From: Legionella impletisoli
GTDB lineage: Bacteria; Pseudomonadota; Gammaproteobacteria; Legionellales; Legionellaceae
Assembly: GCF_900639875.1 (NCBI RefSeq)
Contig: NZ_CAAAIA010000005.1
Coordinates: 126,501-190,500 of the forward strand
DNA length: 64,000 nt
Direction: 5' to 3'
The stretch's first letter is position 1; each line of letters starts with the position of its first letter. The notes under the pieces were generated by a model that saw only the letters and a program-made list of their open reading frames with translations, had not been told where the DNA came from and ran no database searches. Positions 56,604 through 64,000 of the stretch are shown one piece after another. The translations under genes were made by a program, and so were the position numbers.

Positions 56604-57839
56604 ATGTTACAAGTCATTGCTGAAACGTTTGCACCTTTGCTGAGCTTATTTTTGTTTATTTTAGGAGCGGGATTTTTTTCTACGTTGCTTGCGCTCGTAA
56701 TGACCTTAAATGGGGCGTCACCCATTATGATAGGTGCTTTAACTGGGGTCTTTTACGCGGGATTAGTGTCGGGCTCATTTCGCATTGAGCGATTTATCAC
56801 ACGCGTTGGTCATATCCGTGCTTTTTCAGCATTTTCATCTACCTTAGCTATCACGTGTCTTCTGCATGGCCTATTTTATAACCCGTGGTTCTGGATGGTG
56901 TTGCGTTTTATTGCGGGGTTTGCGAGTGCTGGGCTTTTTGTAGTCATTGAAAGCTGGTTACTTTGTAAAAGTACTACCGTAAATCGGGGCCAAGTATTAG
57001 CTTTATACATGATAACCTTTTATGCTGGACAAAGCTTGGGGCAGTTTTTCTTAAACCTCGGTGACCCTCAAACCATGTTATTATTTTCCATTACCTCCAT
57101 GCTTTGCTCTTTGTCTATTATTCCCTTATCGATGACGCATGTGCGTTCACCACAATACGACGAGCCATCGACCTTAAGTTTTAAGAAGCTCATTAGTATA
57201 TCGGCTTCAGGAGTACTCGGGTGTTTTATTTCAGGTTTAATTATGGGGAGTACTTATGGCCTGATGCCTTCTTTTTTAAGTCAGGCATTTCATTCCAATG
57301 CCGCTGTAGCAAAGTATATGTTTGCCATTATTATAGGTGGTATGCTCCTGCAATATCCTGTCGGTAAGCTCTCGGATATTTTTGAGCGGCGCCTGGTGTT
57401 AATCGTGATTTCTTCTGCAGCCATTTTGACCTCACTCGCTATTCTTTTAATTAATCATCAAATAGGCTGGTTATTTTTTTTACTCATGGTATGTTTTGGT
57501 GGATTAACCTTTACACTCTATCCCATCAGTATCACTCAAGCTTGTGAAGCGCTAGATACAACCGATTTAGTTGCAGGAACACAAAGTCTATTGCTGATGT
57601 ATAGCATTGGAGCTATGGTGGGCCCATTAATTGCCCCAGCGTTTATTGAATTTTTTGGTGAGCGGGGTCTATTTGTGTATTTCATAACCGTTTGCGCCAT
57701 GGCCATCCCCATTTTAATCCTTAGAAAAGCTCAAAAACCGGCTTTACCCCAAGAAGAAAATTTTGTCTCCATGCCACAAACTTCACCCATTTTATTTGAG
57801 CTTGACCCTCGTGGAGAAGAAAATGGAGAAGTCAATTAA
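56604..57839 (+). CDS. MFS transporter (YcaD-like)
   Basis: 411 residues with 12 hydrophobic helices. The loop 2-3 motif is FYAGLVSGSFRIERFITRVG and the second-half loop is GKLSDIFERR. The closest architecture is the YcaD/UMF-type MFS proteins of unknown substrate. The last 30 residues are hydrophilic. It is divergent from ubiE and ends in a hairpin shared with the acidic protein gene. Confidence 0.85.
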   Translation: MLQVIAETFAPLLSLFLFILGAGFFSTLLALVMTLNGASPIMIGALTGVFYAGLVSGSFRIERFITRVGHIRAFSAFSSTLAITCLLHGLFYNPWFWMVLRFIAGFASAGLFVVIESWLLCKSTTVNRGQVLALYMITFYAGQSLGQFFLNLGDPQTMLLFSITSMLCSLSIIPLSMTHVRSPQYDEPSTLSFKKLISISASGVLGCFISGLIMGSTYGLMPSFLSQAFHSNAAVAKYMFAIIIGGMLLQYPVGKLSDIFERRLVLIVISSAAILTSLAILLINHQIGWLFFLLMVCFGGLTFTLYPISITQACEALDTTDLVAGTQSLLLMYSIGAMVGPLIAPAFIEFFGERGLFVYFITVCAMAIPILILRKAQKPALPQEENFVSMPQTSPILFELDPRGEENGEVN

Positions 57840-57867
57840 AGAAACGTATCTTAGATGAAGCGTCGTA

Positions 57868-57903
57868 ATTTGAAAGTCTGTTTGGTTTTACAGACTTTCA
57901 AAT
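57868..57903. terminator. Bidirectional hairpin after the MFS gene
   Basis: ATTTGAAAGTCTG and CAGACTTTCAAAT form a perfect 13-bp stem around TTTGGTTTTA, between convergent genes. Confidence 0.82.
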
Positions 57904-57915
57904 CAGAGAATGTGG

Positions 57916-58194
57916 TTAACTTGGTTGAGAAGAAGGTGTACCAACATCCGCTTCGGGATCAGGGTCCTGGGCTGGATCATCTTCATCGCTATCATGCTCA
58001 TCGCCATCTTCATCGTCCTGTTGATCATCGGCTTCATCCGTTGCCTTTGAATTATTCATTTCTGAGTCCGAAGAAGTCGCGGTGTTATTACTGGCTGCCG
58101 CGGGAGCTTGTGAGCCATTGGCTTCAGGTGTATCTGCATACGTCCAGGTAGAAAAGGAAATGAACGCCAAGAATAATAGAAAGAGTCGCTTCAT
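57916..58194 (-). CDS. Small secreted acidic protein
   Basis: 92 residues: a signal peptide MKRLFLLFLAFISFSTWTYA, then an Ala/Asn/Ser-rich segment and an extremely acidic tail (for example DDQQDDEDGDEHDSDEDDP). GGAG is 8 bases before the ATG. No domain is recognised. Its acidity suggests cation binding or an unstructured exported protein; function unknown. Confidence 0.72.
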   Translation of the reverse strand: MKRLFLLFLAFISFSTWTYADTPEANGSQAPAAASNNTATSSDSEMNNSKATDEADDQQDDEDGDEHDSDEDDPAQDPDPEADVGTPSSQPS

Positions 58195-58261
58195 AGATAT
58201 CTCCATAAATTGAAAACGCATCAAAAAAATACTCTCCTACTATAAGTCGAATTGTAACATC

Positions 58262-58705
58262 TTAGAATAGGGAAGTAGCTAAAAGACGTTTACAAAGACT
58301 TAAATAGTGCGATACATCCGGCATGCATTGATGACGCTCTGCTAACCATAATGTCTCTGCGAAGCAATCCATCATTTTATGCTCAACACAAAGTGGATCA
58401 TGATGTTTTTGAACGAGTGTTTGAAAAATGGAACGAATCCCATTGGGGCGATCGGTTGTGACTTGATCACGAACTGCTAAATGAAGCCCCATATGTAAAA
58501 AGGGATTTGTTTGTCCTAGCTCTGGATAAAACACATGCTCAGATTCCAGGGACGATTGCTCAAGAAGGGTATGATATTCAGGATGATCCAGAATGACTGC
58601 TACAACCTGCTTTTCTACCGATGAAAGTGATTCTTGGTTTCGATATTTTTTCCAACTGGTAAAAAACATCTGCCGCGTATCTTTAACTGAAGTGCCATAA
58701 AACAT
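58262..58705 (-). CDS. DUF1841 family protein
   Basis: 147 residues beginning MFYGTSVKDTRQMFFTSW, matching DUF1841 starts; the ATG at 58717 is in frame and could extend it by four residues. Conserved features include LDHPEYHTLL, the NPFLHMGLHLAVRDQ and the HDP...CLAETLWLA-like C-terminal block. These proteins are common in gammaproteobacteria and of unknown function. No good ribosome site precedes either ATG. Confidence 0.82.
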   Translation of the reverse strand: MFYGTSVKDTRQMFFTSWKKYRNQESLSSVEKQVVAVILDHPEYHTLLEQSSLESEHVFYPELGQTNPFLHMGLHLAVRDQVTTDRPNGIRSIFQTLVQKHHDPLCVEHKMMDCFAETLWLAERHQCMPDVSHYLSLCKRLLATSLF

Positions 58706-58921
58706 AGAAAAAACCATTTTTTATAAAGTTTGAGTTTAAATTAAACATGCTTTATGAGCAACTCGTATAGGAGCAGCAATGGATTGAAACGACTGAATAA
58801 AGAGACAAGCTTTGCTTTACATTGACACGGATTAGCCTTTATGAGATAGTTTCATCGCGAGGTTGGACTTGCTATGTGTCATTCCACTGGGTCAATTGGC
58901 GACACACTGATTGGCCCTTTC

Positions 58922-59521
58922 TTATAACAGCGTCAGTTTGAACGCCAGGTAAATCATAATCACTCCACTCACCCCTTCAACTCTTCGCCATATTTTGGCC
59001 TGCGTTAAACGCTCTGAAAAAAAATAGGCTAAGCAAGTTAATGTAGTAAACCAAACTAAGCTCGACGCAATCACACCCATTAAGAAAAGATTGGGATGAT
59101 CCGGATATTGGCTGCTTCCTCCGCCAATTAAGACCAAAGAGTCAATAATGGCGTGTGGATTGAGTAAGCTAAATCCCAAAGCAAGAAATATAATTTTTGT
59201 ACGACTTAAAGGTTGAGGACTTAATTTCAGCTTAGAAGCACCAGGCTTTATTGCAGAGATTAAGGAGCGACCGCCATAGAATAAGAGAAATAGGCCTCCA
59301 AGCCAGGACATCCAGATTTGAACGCCTGGATGATGTTCTAGGACATGATGCAAACCAACGACACTAAAAGTAACCAATACCACATCACAAAAAAAGCAAG
59401 TAATGGCTGATAAAACTGCATGCGTTCGCAAAGCTCCCTGCCGAATCAAAAAAATATTTTGTGGACCTAGCGCCATAATTAAGGACAAGCCCAAAGCTAA
59501 GCCACTTAAAAAGATAGGCAT
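58922..59521 (-). CDS. LysE/ArgO-family amino-acid exporter
   Basis: A 199-residue membrane protein with six helices and the LysE signature near the N-terminus, GLALGLSLIMALGPQNIFLIRQG. Family members export lysine, arginine or related basic amino acids. Its ATG lies 13 bases inside the 3' end of the kinase gene (overlap 16 bp), so the two are cotranscribed and coupled. Confidence 0.92.
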   Translation of the reverse strand: MPIFLSGLALGLSLIMALGPQNIFLIRQGALRTHAVLSAITCFFCDVVLVTFSVVGLHHVLEHHPGVQIWMSWLGGLFLLFYGGRSLISAIKPGASKLKLSPQPLSRTKIIFLALGFSLLNPHAIIDSLVLIGGGSSQYPDHPNLFLMGVIASSLVWFTTLTCLAYFFSERLTQAKIWRRVEGVSGVIMIYLAFKLTLL

Positions 59522-60723
59522 GAATCAACTCCAGGAGCTATGGGTGGTTTCGCTAAAAACTCAAGGTTTATGGGCAAGAGCTCGCGGGGTAACATTTCTA
59601 ATAGGCGATCGAGTACTGATTTAGCATGCTTTTCTTTAAAAAAACTCATTCTTGGGCACTTCAAAGAAGGCTGCTCGGATAATTCAGAAGAGAGGGTCAA
59701 TAATTTTAAAATAGCGACTTGTAAATCAGTCAGCGTTCTCGCCATTTCAATAAAGTCGGTTACCTCTTTAAGTTCATCAGCGCTTAAATATTGACTCAAC
59801 CACTGACATGCGCGCTTAATTCTTTCTAATGATTGTTCAAAAAAAGACGATTTTAAATACCGTGCTGCTTCTTGCTCCATCTCAGCACTTAAAGCATTGA
59901 TTGGTTCTTCAACGACAGCAATCGTAAGGTTATGATGAAGGGCATAATCCGTCCATAACTGAATCATCCCATCAACACTATACTGGAGTTCACCCGTCAT
60001 AAATCTCATAGAGAAAAAATTATCACAAATAAATTCGCCTAATGGCTTTAAATGATGATAATTTTTTTTGAAAATGTAATGATCCACAAAGCGATTCATA
60101 AGATCACACAGCATATAACTGTCTTGCCAAAAATCTGCGGGGATGCGTTGTTTAAGCTCGGTAGGCATGTAATCAGCATACCCTCCTATCGTGAATTGGC
60201 CAACAAATTGGGAAAAACCAAAATCAATCGGGTAGGCAGCAAAACGTCCATCGGGTTGACGATGGAGGTTAATATTGTCCCCTTTAATGTCCCCATGCAC
60301 GACTCCCTTTTTATGAAGATTTTTTATGCTGTAAAGTACGGCGAGTATTGCATTGACAAAATCTTCCGGCGTTGTTAATTCGGTTTCATTATTAGATAAT
60401 TCCTTACCTGGCAAACGCCTCATCACCACTTGGCTTGGCTCGCTGCCATCATCAGCTGATCGGAAGTAAAATGCACTGTGTTTGCCATAAACTTCGCGAA
60501 AAAATTTGCTTTCATTGAAGAAAAGTATACGTTTATAATAAACACTCGAAACAAGTCGCTCCCGTTTAACAACCCAGTCTAATCCTGACTGACTTTGCAA
60601 CGTCCATACGTTAGCAGAGCTACCGCCTCCTAAGTGTTGCGGCTCCACTTCAGTAACAACATCTAAGAGCTGATCACTTTGCTTATGGTACAATAAAAAT
60701 TGCGCTGTTCGAGATGTTTGCAC
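59506..60723 (-). CDS. Eukaryotic-like Ser/Thr protein kinase (possible secreted effector)
   Basis: A 405-residue protein kinase without signal peptide or transmembrane helix. The glycine-rich loop is LGGGSSANVW (31-40), the ATP Lys is Lys53 (WVVKRE), the alpha-C Glu is likely Glu71 or Glu77, and the catalytic loop is VVHGDIKGDN (143-150; HGD replaces HRD, but Asp145, Lys147 and Asn150 are intact). DFG is intact (167-169) and YMPTEL (185-190) may be the APE-equivalent. The C-terminal 200 residues are helical, without a known domain. Legionella has several such kinases secreted by Dot/Icm; this one is a candidate, not shown to be exported. The gene is coupled to the LysE exporter downstream. 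Confidence 0.86.
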   Translation of the reverse strand: MQTSRTAQFLLYHKQSDQLLDVVTEVEPQHLGGGSSANVWTLQSQSGLDWVVKRERLVSSVYYKRILFFNESKFFREVYGKHSAFYFRSADDGSEPSQVVMRRLPGKELSNNETELTTPEDFVNAILAVLYSIKNLHKKGVVHGDIKGDNINLHRQPDGRFAAYPIDFGFSQFVGQFTIGGYADYMPTELKQRIPADFWQDSYMLCDLMNRFVDHYIFKKNYHHLKPLGEFICDNFFSMRFMTGELQYSVDGMIQLWTDYALHHNLTIAVVEEPINALSAEMEQEAARYLKSSFFEQSLERIKRACQWLSQYLSADELKEVTDFIEMARTLTDLQVAILKLLTLSSELSEQPSLKCPRMSFFKEKHAKSVLDRLLEMLPRELLPINLEFLAKPPIAPGVDSCLSF

Positions 60724-60878
60724 ACGTCTACCTTATTCACTATCAACGGAATATAAGGCCTATGGGATTTAATAGGCTAAAAAAATGAACTTCTGATTAT
60801 AATTTGTTCACCGTGGTTTGTAAATATCTAACGTTTTCCTCGATTTCTCTTTTCATCACATTAGTCGTTCTAACAAGA

Positions 60879-60906
60879 TTGCATGTTACCGCTGACGCAG
60901 TATAAA
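60879..60906 (+). promoter_or_regulatory. Candidate promoter of the cytochrome c gene
   Basis: TTGCAT (60879-60884) and TATAAA (60901-60906) are separated by 16 bp, about 60 bp before the GTG start. The -10 matches at five of six positions, the -35 at three or four. It is the best promoter-like sequence in this 243-bp gap. Confidence 0.4.
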
Positions 60907-60966
60907 ATGCTCAATTTGTTTGTCCTGCCAATGATTACCCAAGTTTTGTGAGTTTAAGGAGGGAGC

Positions 60967-62580
60967 GTGGGCTCTTTGTTAAAAACCAATGCATTAGCAA
61001 TCTATGTGGCTTCTGCATTATGTGTATGTTCTCCATCGCTTTATGCTGCTGAAAACAACGCTGTGAATGAATCCAATCAAACGGTGAACGAATCGAGTAA
61101 ACCCGCTAACGATTCGGATAAAAAAGATGGCTTTCGATGGACGAATCCATTAATTGATGGTTATTACCCAGTCTACCCTGAAACCAAGCCAGCAACCGGT
61201 GAAAAGGAAAAGTTAATCAAACGTGGTGAATACTTAGCTAAGCTCGGCGATTGTATTTCATGCCATACGAACGTGAAGGCTGGCACGCCTCCTTATGCAG
61301 GCGGGTTACCCATTGATACACCTTTTGGAACGATTTATAGCTTAAATATTACGCCCGACAAAGAAACAGGAATTGGGAAATGGAGTGAGGAAGATTTCAT
61401 TCGTGCCGTTAAACATGGTCGCGATCCTAAGGGGCGAAATTACTTTCCTGTGTTCCCTTACGTTTACTTTGCAAACATTACCGATGATGATGCCAGGGCC
61501 TTATATTATTATTTCATGAACATACCGGCCGTAAATCTTCCTAACAAAAAGCAGCCTTTTCCATTCAGTATGCCAGGCGCAAGTCTTGGGATGTGGGGCT
61601 GGAATTTACTGTTCTTCTTCCCCAACCAAAAATTTGAATACAACCCAGAACAAACCCCAGCTTGGAACCGTGGAAAGTACATTGTAGATGGTTTAGGCCA
61701 CTGTAGCATGTGCCACACCCCATTAAATTTCCTAGGCTCTCCCAAGCACCGATTTTATTTAACGGGTGCTTTTATTGATGGATATTGGGCGCCTAACATT
61801 ACGAAATGGGGCTTACAAGGAGCAAACCGATACGATGTTGCTGATGTATTTATTAAAGGGGAATTAATCAATATGGCAGGCCCTGTTGCAGGCCCCATGG
61901 CAGAAGTGAACCATAACAGTTTAAGTTATCTTACGGAAGAAGACCAATTAGCCATCGCTGAATATTTGAAAACCGTGGTCAGCGAAGAACCTTTAGGCCT
62001 CGCACCCACTCATAAGCAACCCACATTGAAACGTGGTAAGCAAGTGTATGTGAACACCTGCATCATTTGTCATCAAGACGGCAAGATGGGTGCTCCTTTA
62101 ATTGGCAATGGCGCCGGCTGGACGATGCGACTTAAAAACAGCGGTCTATCGGGCCTTTATCGCCACGCCATTCATGGCTATAACAGTATGCCTCCGAGAG
62201 GAGCTTGTGTAACCTGCTCTGATGAGGACGTGATGTCTGCTGTGGATTATTTACTGAATAAATCCTTATCTCGCTCAGAATGGCTTGATCTGAAATCAGG
62301 AGGCGTCAGTCAACATAAGCCCGATGGGAAAATCATCTATAAAGAAGCCTGCGCAGCTTGCCATGATGAAGGGAAAATGGGTGCACCTAAGATTGGCGAT
62401 CAGGAAGTATGGAAGCCATTAATTGCACAAAACTTTGATGTATTGATCCAAAATACCATCAGCGGAAAAGAGCATCCAGTCAATGGTGGTTGTAAACATT
62501 GCACGACCGGCGAAGTGATTGAGGCGATAAAATACATCGTCAGTCAATCCAAAACGGAAGGTAATTATTCGTTATGGTGA
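60967..62580 (+). CDS. Tetra-heme c-type cytochrome (dehydrogenase-like diheme half plus two cytochrome c5-like domains)
   Basis: 537 residues with a signal peptide and four CxxCH haem sites: CISCH (96-100), CSMCH (246-250), CIICH (365-369) and CAACH (462-466). Residues 80-330 resemble the two-haem part of membrane dehydrogenase cytochrome subunits. The last two domains repeat GKMGAPxIG and a c5-type CxxC (CVTC, CKHC), which usually forms a disulfide. It is exported to the periplasm and lies just ahead of coxB, 127 bp away, so it may feed electrons to the oxidase (inference). The GTG start follows AAGGAGGG. Confidence 0.9.
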   Translation: MGSLLKTNALAIYVASALCVCSPSLYAAENNAVNESNQTVNESSKPANDSDKKDGFRWTNPLIDGYYPVYPETKPATGEKEKLIKRGEYLAKLGDCISCHTNVKAGTPPYAGGLPIDTPFGTIYSLNITPDKETGIGKWSEEDFIRAVKHGRDPKGRNYFPVFPYVYFANITDDDARALYYYFMNIPAVNLPNKKQPFPFSMPGASLGMWGWNLLFFFPNQKFEYNPEQTPAWNRGKYIVDGLGHCSMCHTPLNFLGSPKHRFYLTGAFIDGYWAPNITKWGLQGANRYDVADVFIKGELINMAGPVAGPMAEVNHNSLSYLTEEDQLAIAEYLKTVVSEEPLGLAPTHKQPTLKRGKQVYVNTCIICHQDGKMGAPLIGNGAGWTMRLKNSGLSGLYRHAIHGYNSMPPRGACVTCSDEDVMSAVDYLLNKSLSRSEWLDLKSGGVSQHKPDGKIIYKEACAACHDEGKMGAPKIGDQEVWKPLIAQNFDVLIQNTISGKEHPVNGGCKHCTTGEVIEAIKYIVSQSKTEGNYSLW

Positions 62581-62707
62581 TTAACTAAAGTCTACCCATT
62601 TTAAACAAGTGAGCAAAAATACTTTACGAATCATTTTGCATAATTTTAAAACATGGCGAGTAAAGTATAACTATTTAATAAAACACGATTATTTGTAAGG
62701 GGCGGGA

Positions 62708-63913
62708 ATGCTAAAGAGGTTAAACGTCTACAAAACAGTTTTCATGCTTTGTGCGACTCTGGTTAGCCATGGTTTATGGGCCGCGGCCGATCCATGGCAA
62801 ATGAACATGCATAAAGGGGTGACTCCATTAAGCCATGATATGTATGATATTCACATGGTGGCGATTGTCATCTGCGCCATTATTGGGGTCGTTGTATTTG
62901 GGGTGATGCTTTATGCATTAATTCATCACCGTAAATCTAAAGGATATACACCCGCGACTTTTCATGATAACACCCGGCTAGAAATTGTATGGACTGTGAT
63001 TCCTTTTTTAATTTTATTTGGACTTGCTATTCCAGCTACGAAAGTTCTGGTTCGTTTAGAAGACAATGCTGAATCGGATGTGACAATTAAAGTCGTTGGG
63101 CATCAGTGGAAATGGCAATACGAGTATTTAGATCAAGGTATTAGCTATTTCAGTAATTTATCTACCCCTTATGCACAAATCGCCAATGAAGAGCCCAAAG
63201 GAGAATGGTATTTATTAGAAGTCGATCGTGAAGTGGTTGTGCCCACTCATAGAAAAATTCGTTTTCTAGTGACTTCAAACGACGTCGTTCATTCTTGGTG
63301 GGTACCTGAACTAGGTGTCAAAAGAGACGCCATACCTGGGTTTATGCATGAAGCATGGGCACGAATTGAAAAACCTGGTGTGTATCGTGGTCAATGTGCT
63401 GAGCTTTGCGGCATTAACCATGCTTACATGCCTATTGTGGTTCGGGCAGTGAACGAAGAAGAGTTTGAACAGTGGGTTAATCAACAAACCAAAGTGGAAG
63501 AAAAATACAAAGACACCGAGGATAAGCCCGCTGAGCAACGCGACATGACTCGAGCTGAATTAATGAAGCTTGGTAAAGAAAAATACGATTTAATTTGTTC
63601 AGCTTGTCACAAACCAGATGGTACCGGCTTGCCACCGATGTACCCTGCTTTAAAAGGCAGCTCGGTCGCCGTAGGAAATCCGATTTCAAGACACATTAGC
63701 ATCATATTAGATGGCGTTCCAGGAACGGCTATGCAGCCGTATAAAGCCCAATTTACTGATGAAGAAATTGCTGCCATTGTGACTTATGAACGCAATGCGT
63801 GGGGCAACAACACAGACGACATTATTCAGCCCGCTGAAGTTGCTAAAGTTCGGCAGGGTGAAAATATTCAACCCAAAATGGTTAAAAAAGCTCAAGTTGG
63901 AGGTTTAAGATGA
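62708..63913 (+). CDS. coxB: Cytochrome c oxidase subunit II with C-terminal cytochrome c domain (caa3 type)
   Basis: CoxB takes electrons from cytochrome c via the binuclear CuA centre. After a signal peptide there are two membrane helices (about 45-70 and 90-110), then the cupredoxin domain with HSWWVPELGVKRDAIPG and the CuA ligand set QCAELCGINHAYMPI. A C-terminal haem-binding CSACH (297-301) with the GLPPMYPAL pattern makes it caa3-like. It ends in an ATGA overlap with coxA. Confidence 0.96.
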   Translation: MLKRLNVYKTVFMLCATLVSHGLWAAADPWQMNMHKGVTPLSHDMYDIHMVAIVICAIIGVVVFGVMLYALIHHRKSKGYTPATFHDNTRLEIVWTVIPFLILFGLAIPATKVLVRLEDNAESDVTIKVVGHQWKWQYEYLDQGISYFSNLSTPYAQIANEEPKGEWYLLEVDREVVVPTHRKIRFLVTSNDVVHSWWVPELGVKRDAIPGFMHEAWARIEKPGVYRGQCAELCGINHAYMPIVVRAVNEEEFEQWVNQQTKVEEKYKDTEDKPAEQRDMTRAELMKLGKEKYDLICSACHKPDGTGLPPMYPALKGSSVAVGNPISRHISIILDGVPGTAMQPYKAQFTDEEIAAIVTYERNAWGNNTDDIIQPAEVAKVRQGENIQPKMVKKAQVGGLR

Positions 63914-64000
63914 GCCAAGTGCTAACACATGATGATGAACATGAACATCATGGGCCTGAACAAGGCAAAGGGGTAATCGGTTTTATCAAGCGTTGGCTTT
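63910..64000 (+). CDS. coxA: Cytochrome c oxidase subunit I, N-terminal part (cut by window edge)
   Basis: The ATG at 63910 overlaps the coxB stop. About 30 codons are visible: MSQVLTHDDEHEHHGPEQ, a His/Glu-rich cytosolic N-terminus, then GVIGFIKRWL. No haem or copper ligands are in view, so the identity rests on its position after coxB and the typical His-rich start. Confidence 0.75.
   Translation, partial: MSQVLTHDDEHEHHGPEQGKGVIGFIKRWL

Noticed and set aside
57855-58151. A 98-codon plus-strand frame opposite the acidic protein gene
   Set aside because: His/Arg/Leu-rich translation mirrors the acidic codons on the other strand; it crosses a terminator hairpin.

Overview
This 64 kb window is ordinary chromosomal DNA from a low-to-moderate GC gammaproteobacterium. 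Gene content points to Legionella or a close relative in the Legionellales. It carries a ProA-like M4 zinc metalloprotease, a secreted T2-family ribonuclease like Legionella SrnA, a eukaryotic-like protein kinase and a soluble J-domain protein with a long disordered tail (the last two are the kind of protein Legionella sends into host cells). Standard gammaproteobacterial housekeeping genes surround them. I see no complete insertion sequence, prophage, CRISPR array or rRNA operon. The genus call is an inference from content, not a proven identity.

Layout. 1-5 kb (minus strand): yciA (cut by the window edge), tex, glmS, smpB. 5-8.3 kb (plus): peroxiredoxin, PIN-PhoH ATPase, GMP reductase. 8.4-15.6 kb: J-domain protein, alpha/beta hydrolase, GIN-domain lipoprotein, RNase T2, cold-shock protein, SulP transporter. 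15.6-24.4 kb (minus): an amidase, then a complete moxR-DUF58-DUF4381-batA-batB-batC-batD operon. 24.4-31.2 kb: spermidine-synthase-like membrane protein, M4 protease, a small secreted protein, an MFS transporter, psd and a small conserved-looking ORF. 31.2-34 kb: tRNA-Leu(CAG), a MITE-like element, a glycerophosphodiester phosphodiesterase, fumC. 34-39.2 kb (plus): rsmE, trxA, rho, ubiD-fre and a small membrane protein. 39.2-41.6 kb (minus): hspQ, MsrB-MsrA fusion, MltB-type transglycosylase. 41.9-44.3 kb: sensor diguanylate cyclase. 44.3-52 kb (minus): rsmA/ksgA, a TraI_2-like protein, apaH, then a four-gene TolC/HlyD/ABC efflux set. 52-56.3 kb: tatC facing tatB-tatA-ubiB-ubiJ-ubiE. 56.6-60.7 kb: MFS transporter, acidic secreted protein, DUF1841 protein, LysE-family exporter and the kinase. 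60.9-64 kb (plus): a four-heme cytochrome c, coxB with a fused cytochrome c domain, and the start of coxA.

Several clusters form working units. ubiE/J/B and ubiD/fre serve ubiquinone synthesis and feed the respiratory chain that ends in the caa3-type oxidase. The Bat operon encodes a MoxR ATPase with VWA membrane proteins. The apaH-linked efflux genes make a complete tripartite exporter. tatA, tatB and tatC are all present, but tatC is inverted relative to the usual order.

The least ordinary observations are these: a 132-bp in-frame tandem duplication at the 5' end of batD that contains a palindromic element; the uncharacterised kinase and J-domain proteins; a coiled-coil insertion of roughly 125-140 residues in the SulP transporter; a TraI_2-like protein with a degenerate HD motif inside the ksgA-apaH operon; a MITE-like 143-bp element; and several small dispersed palindrome families.
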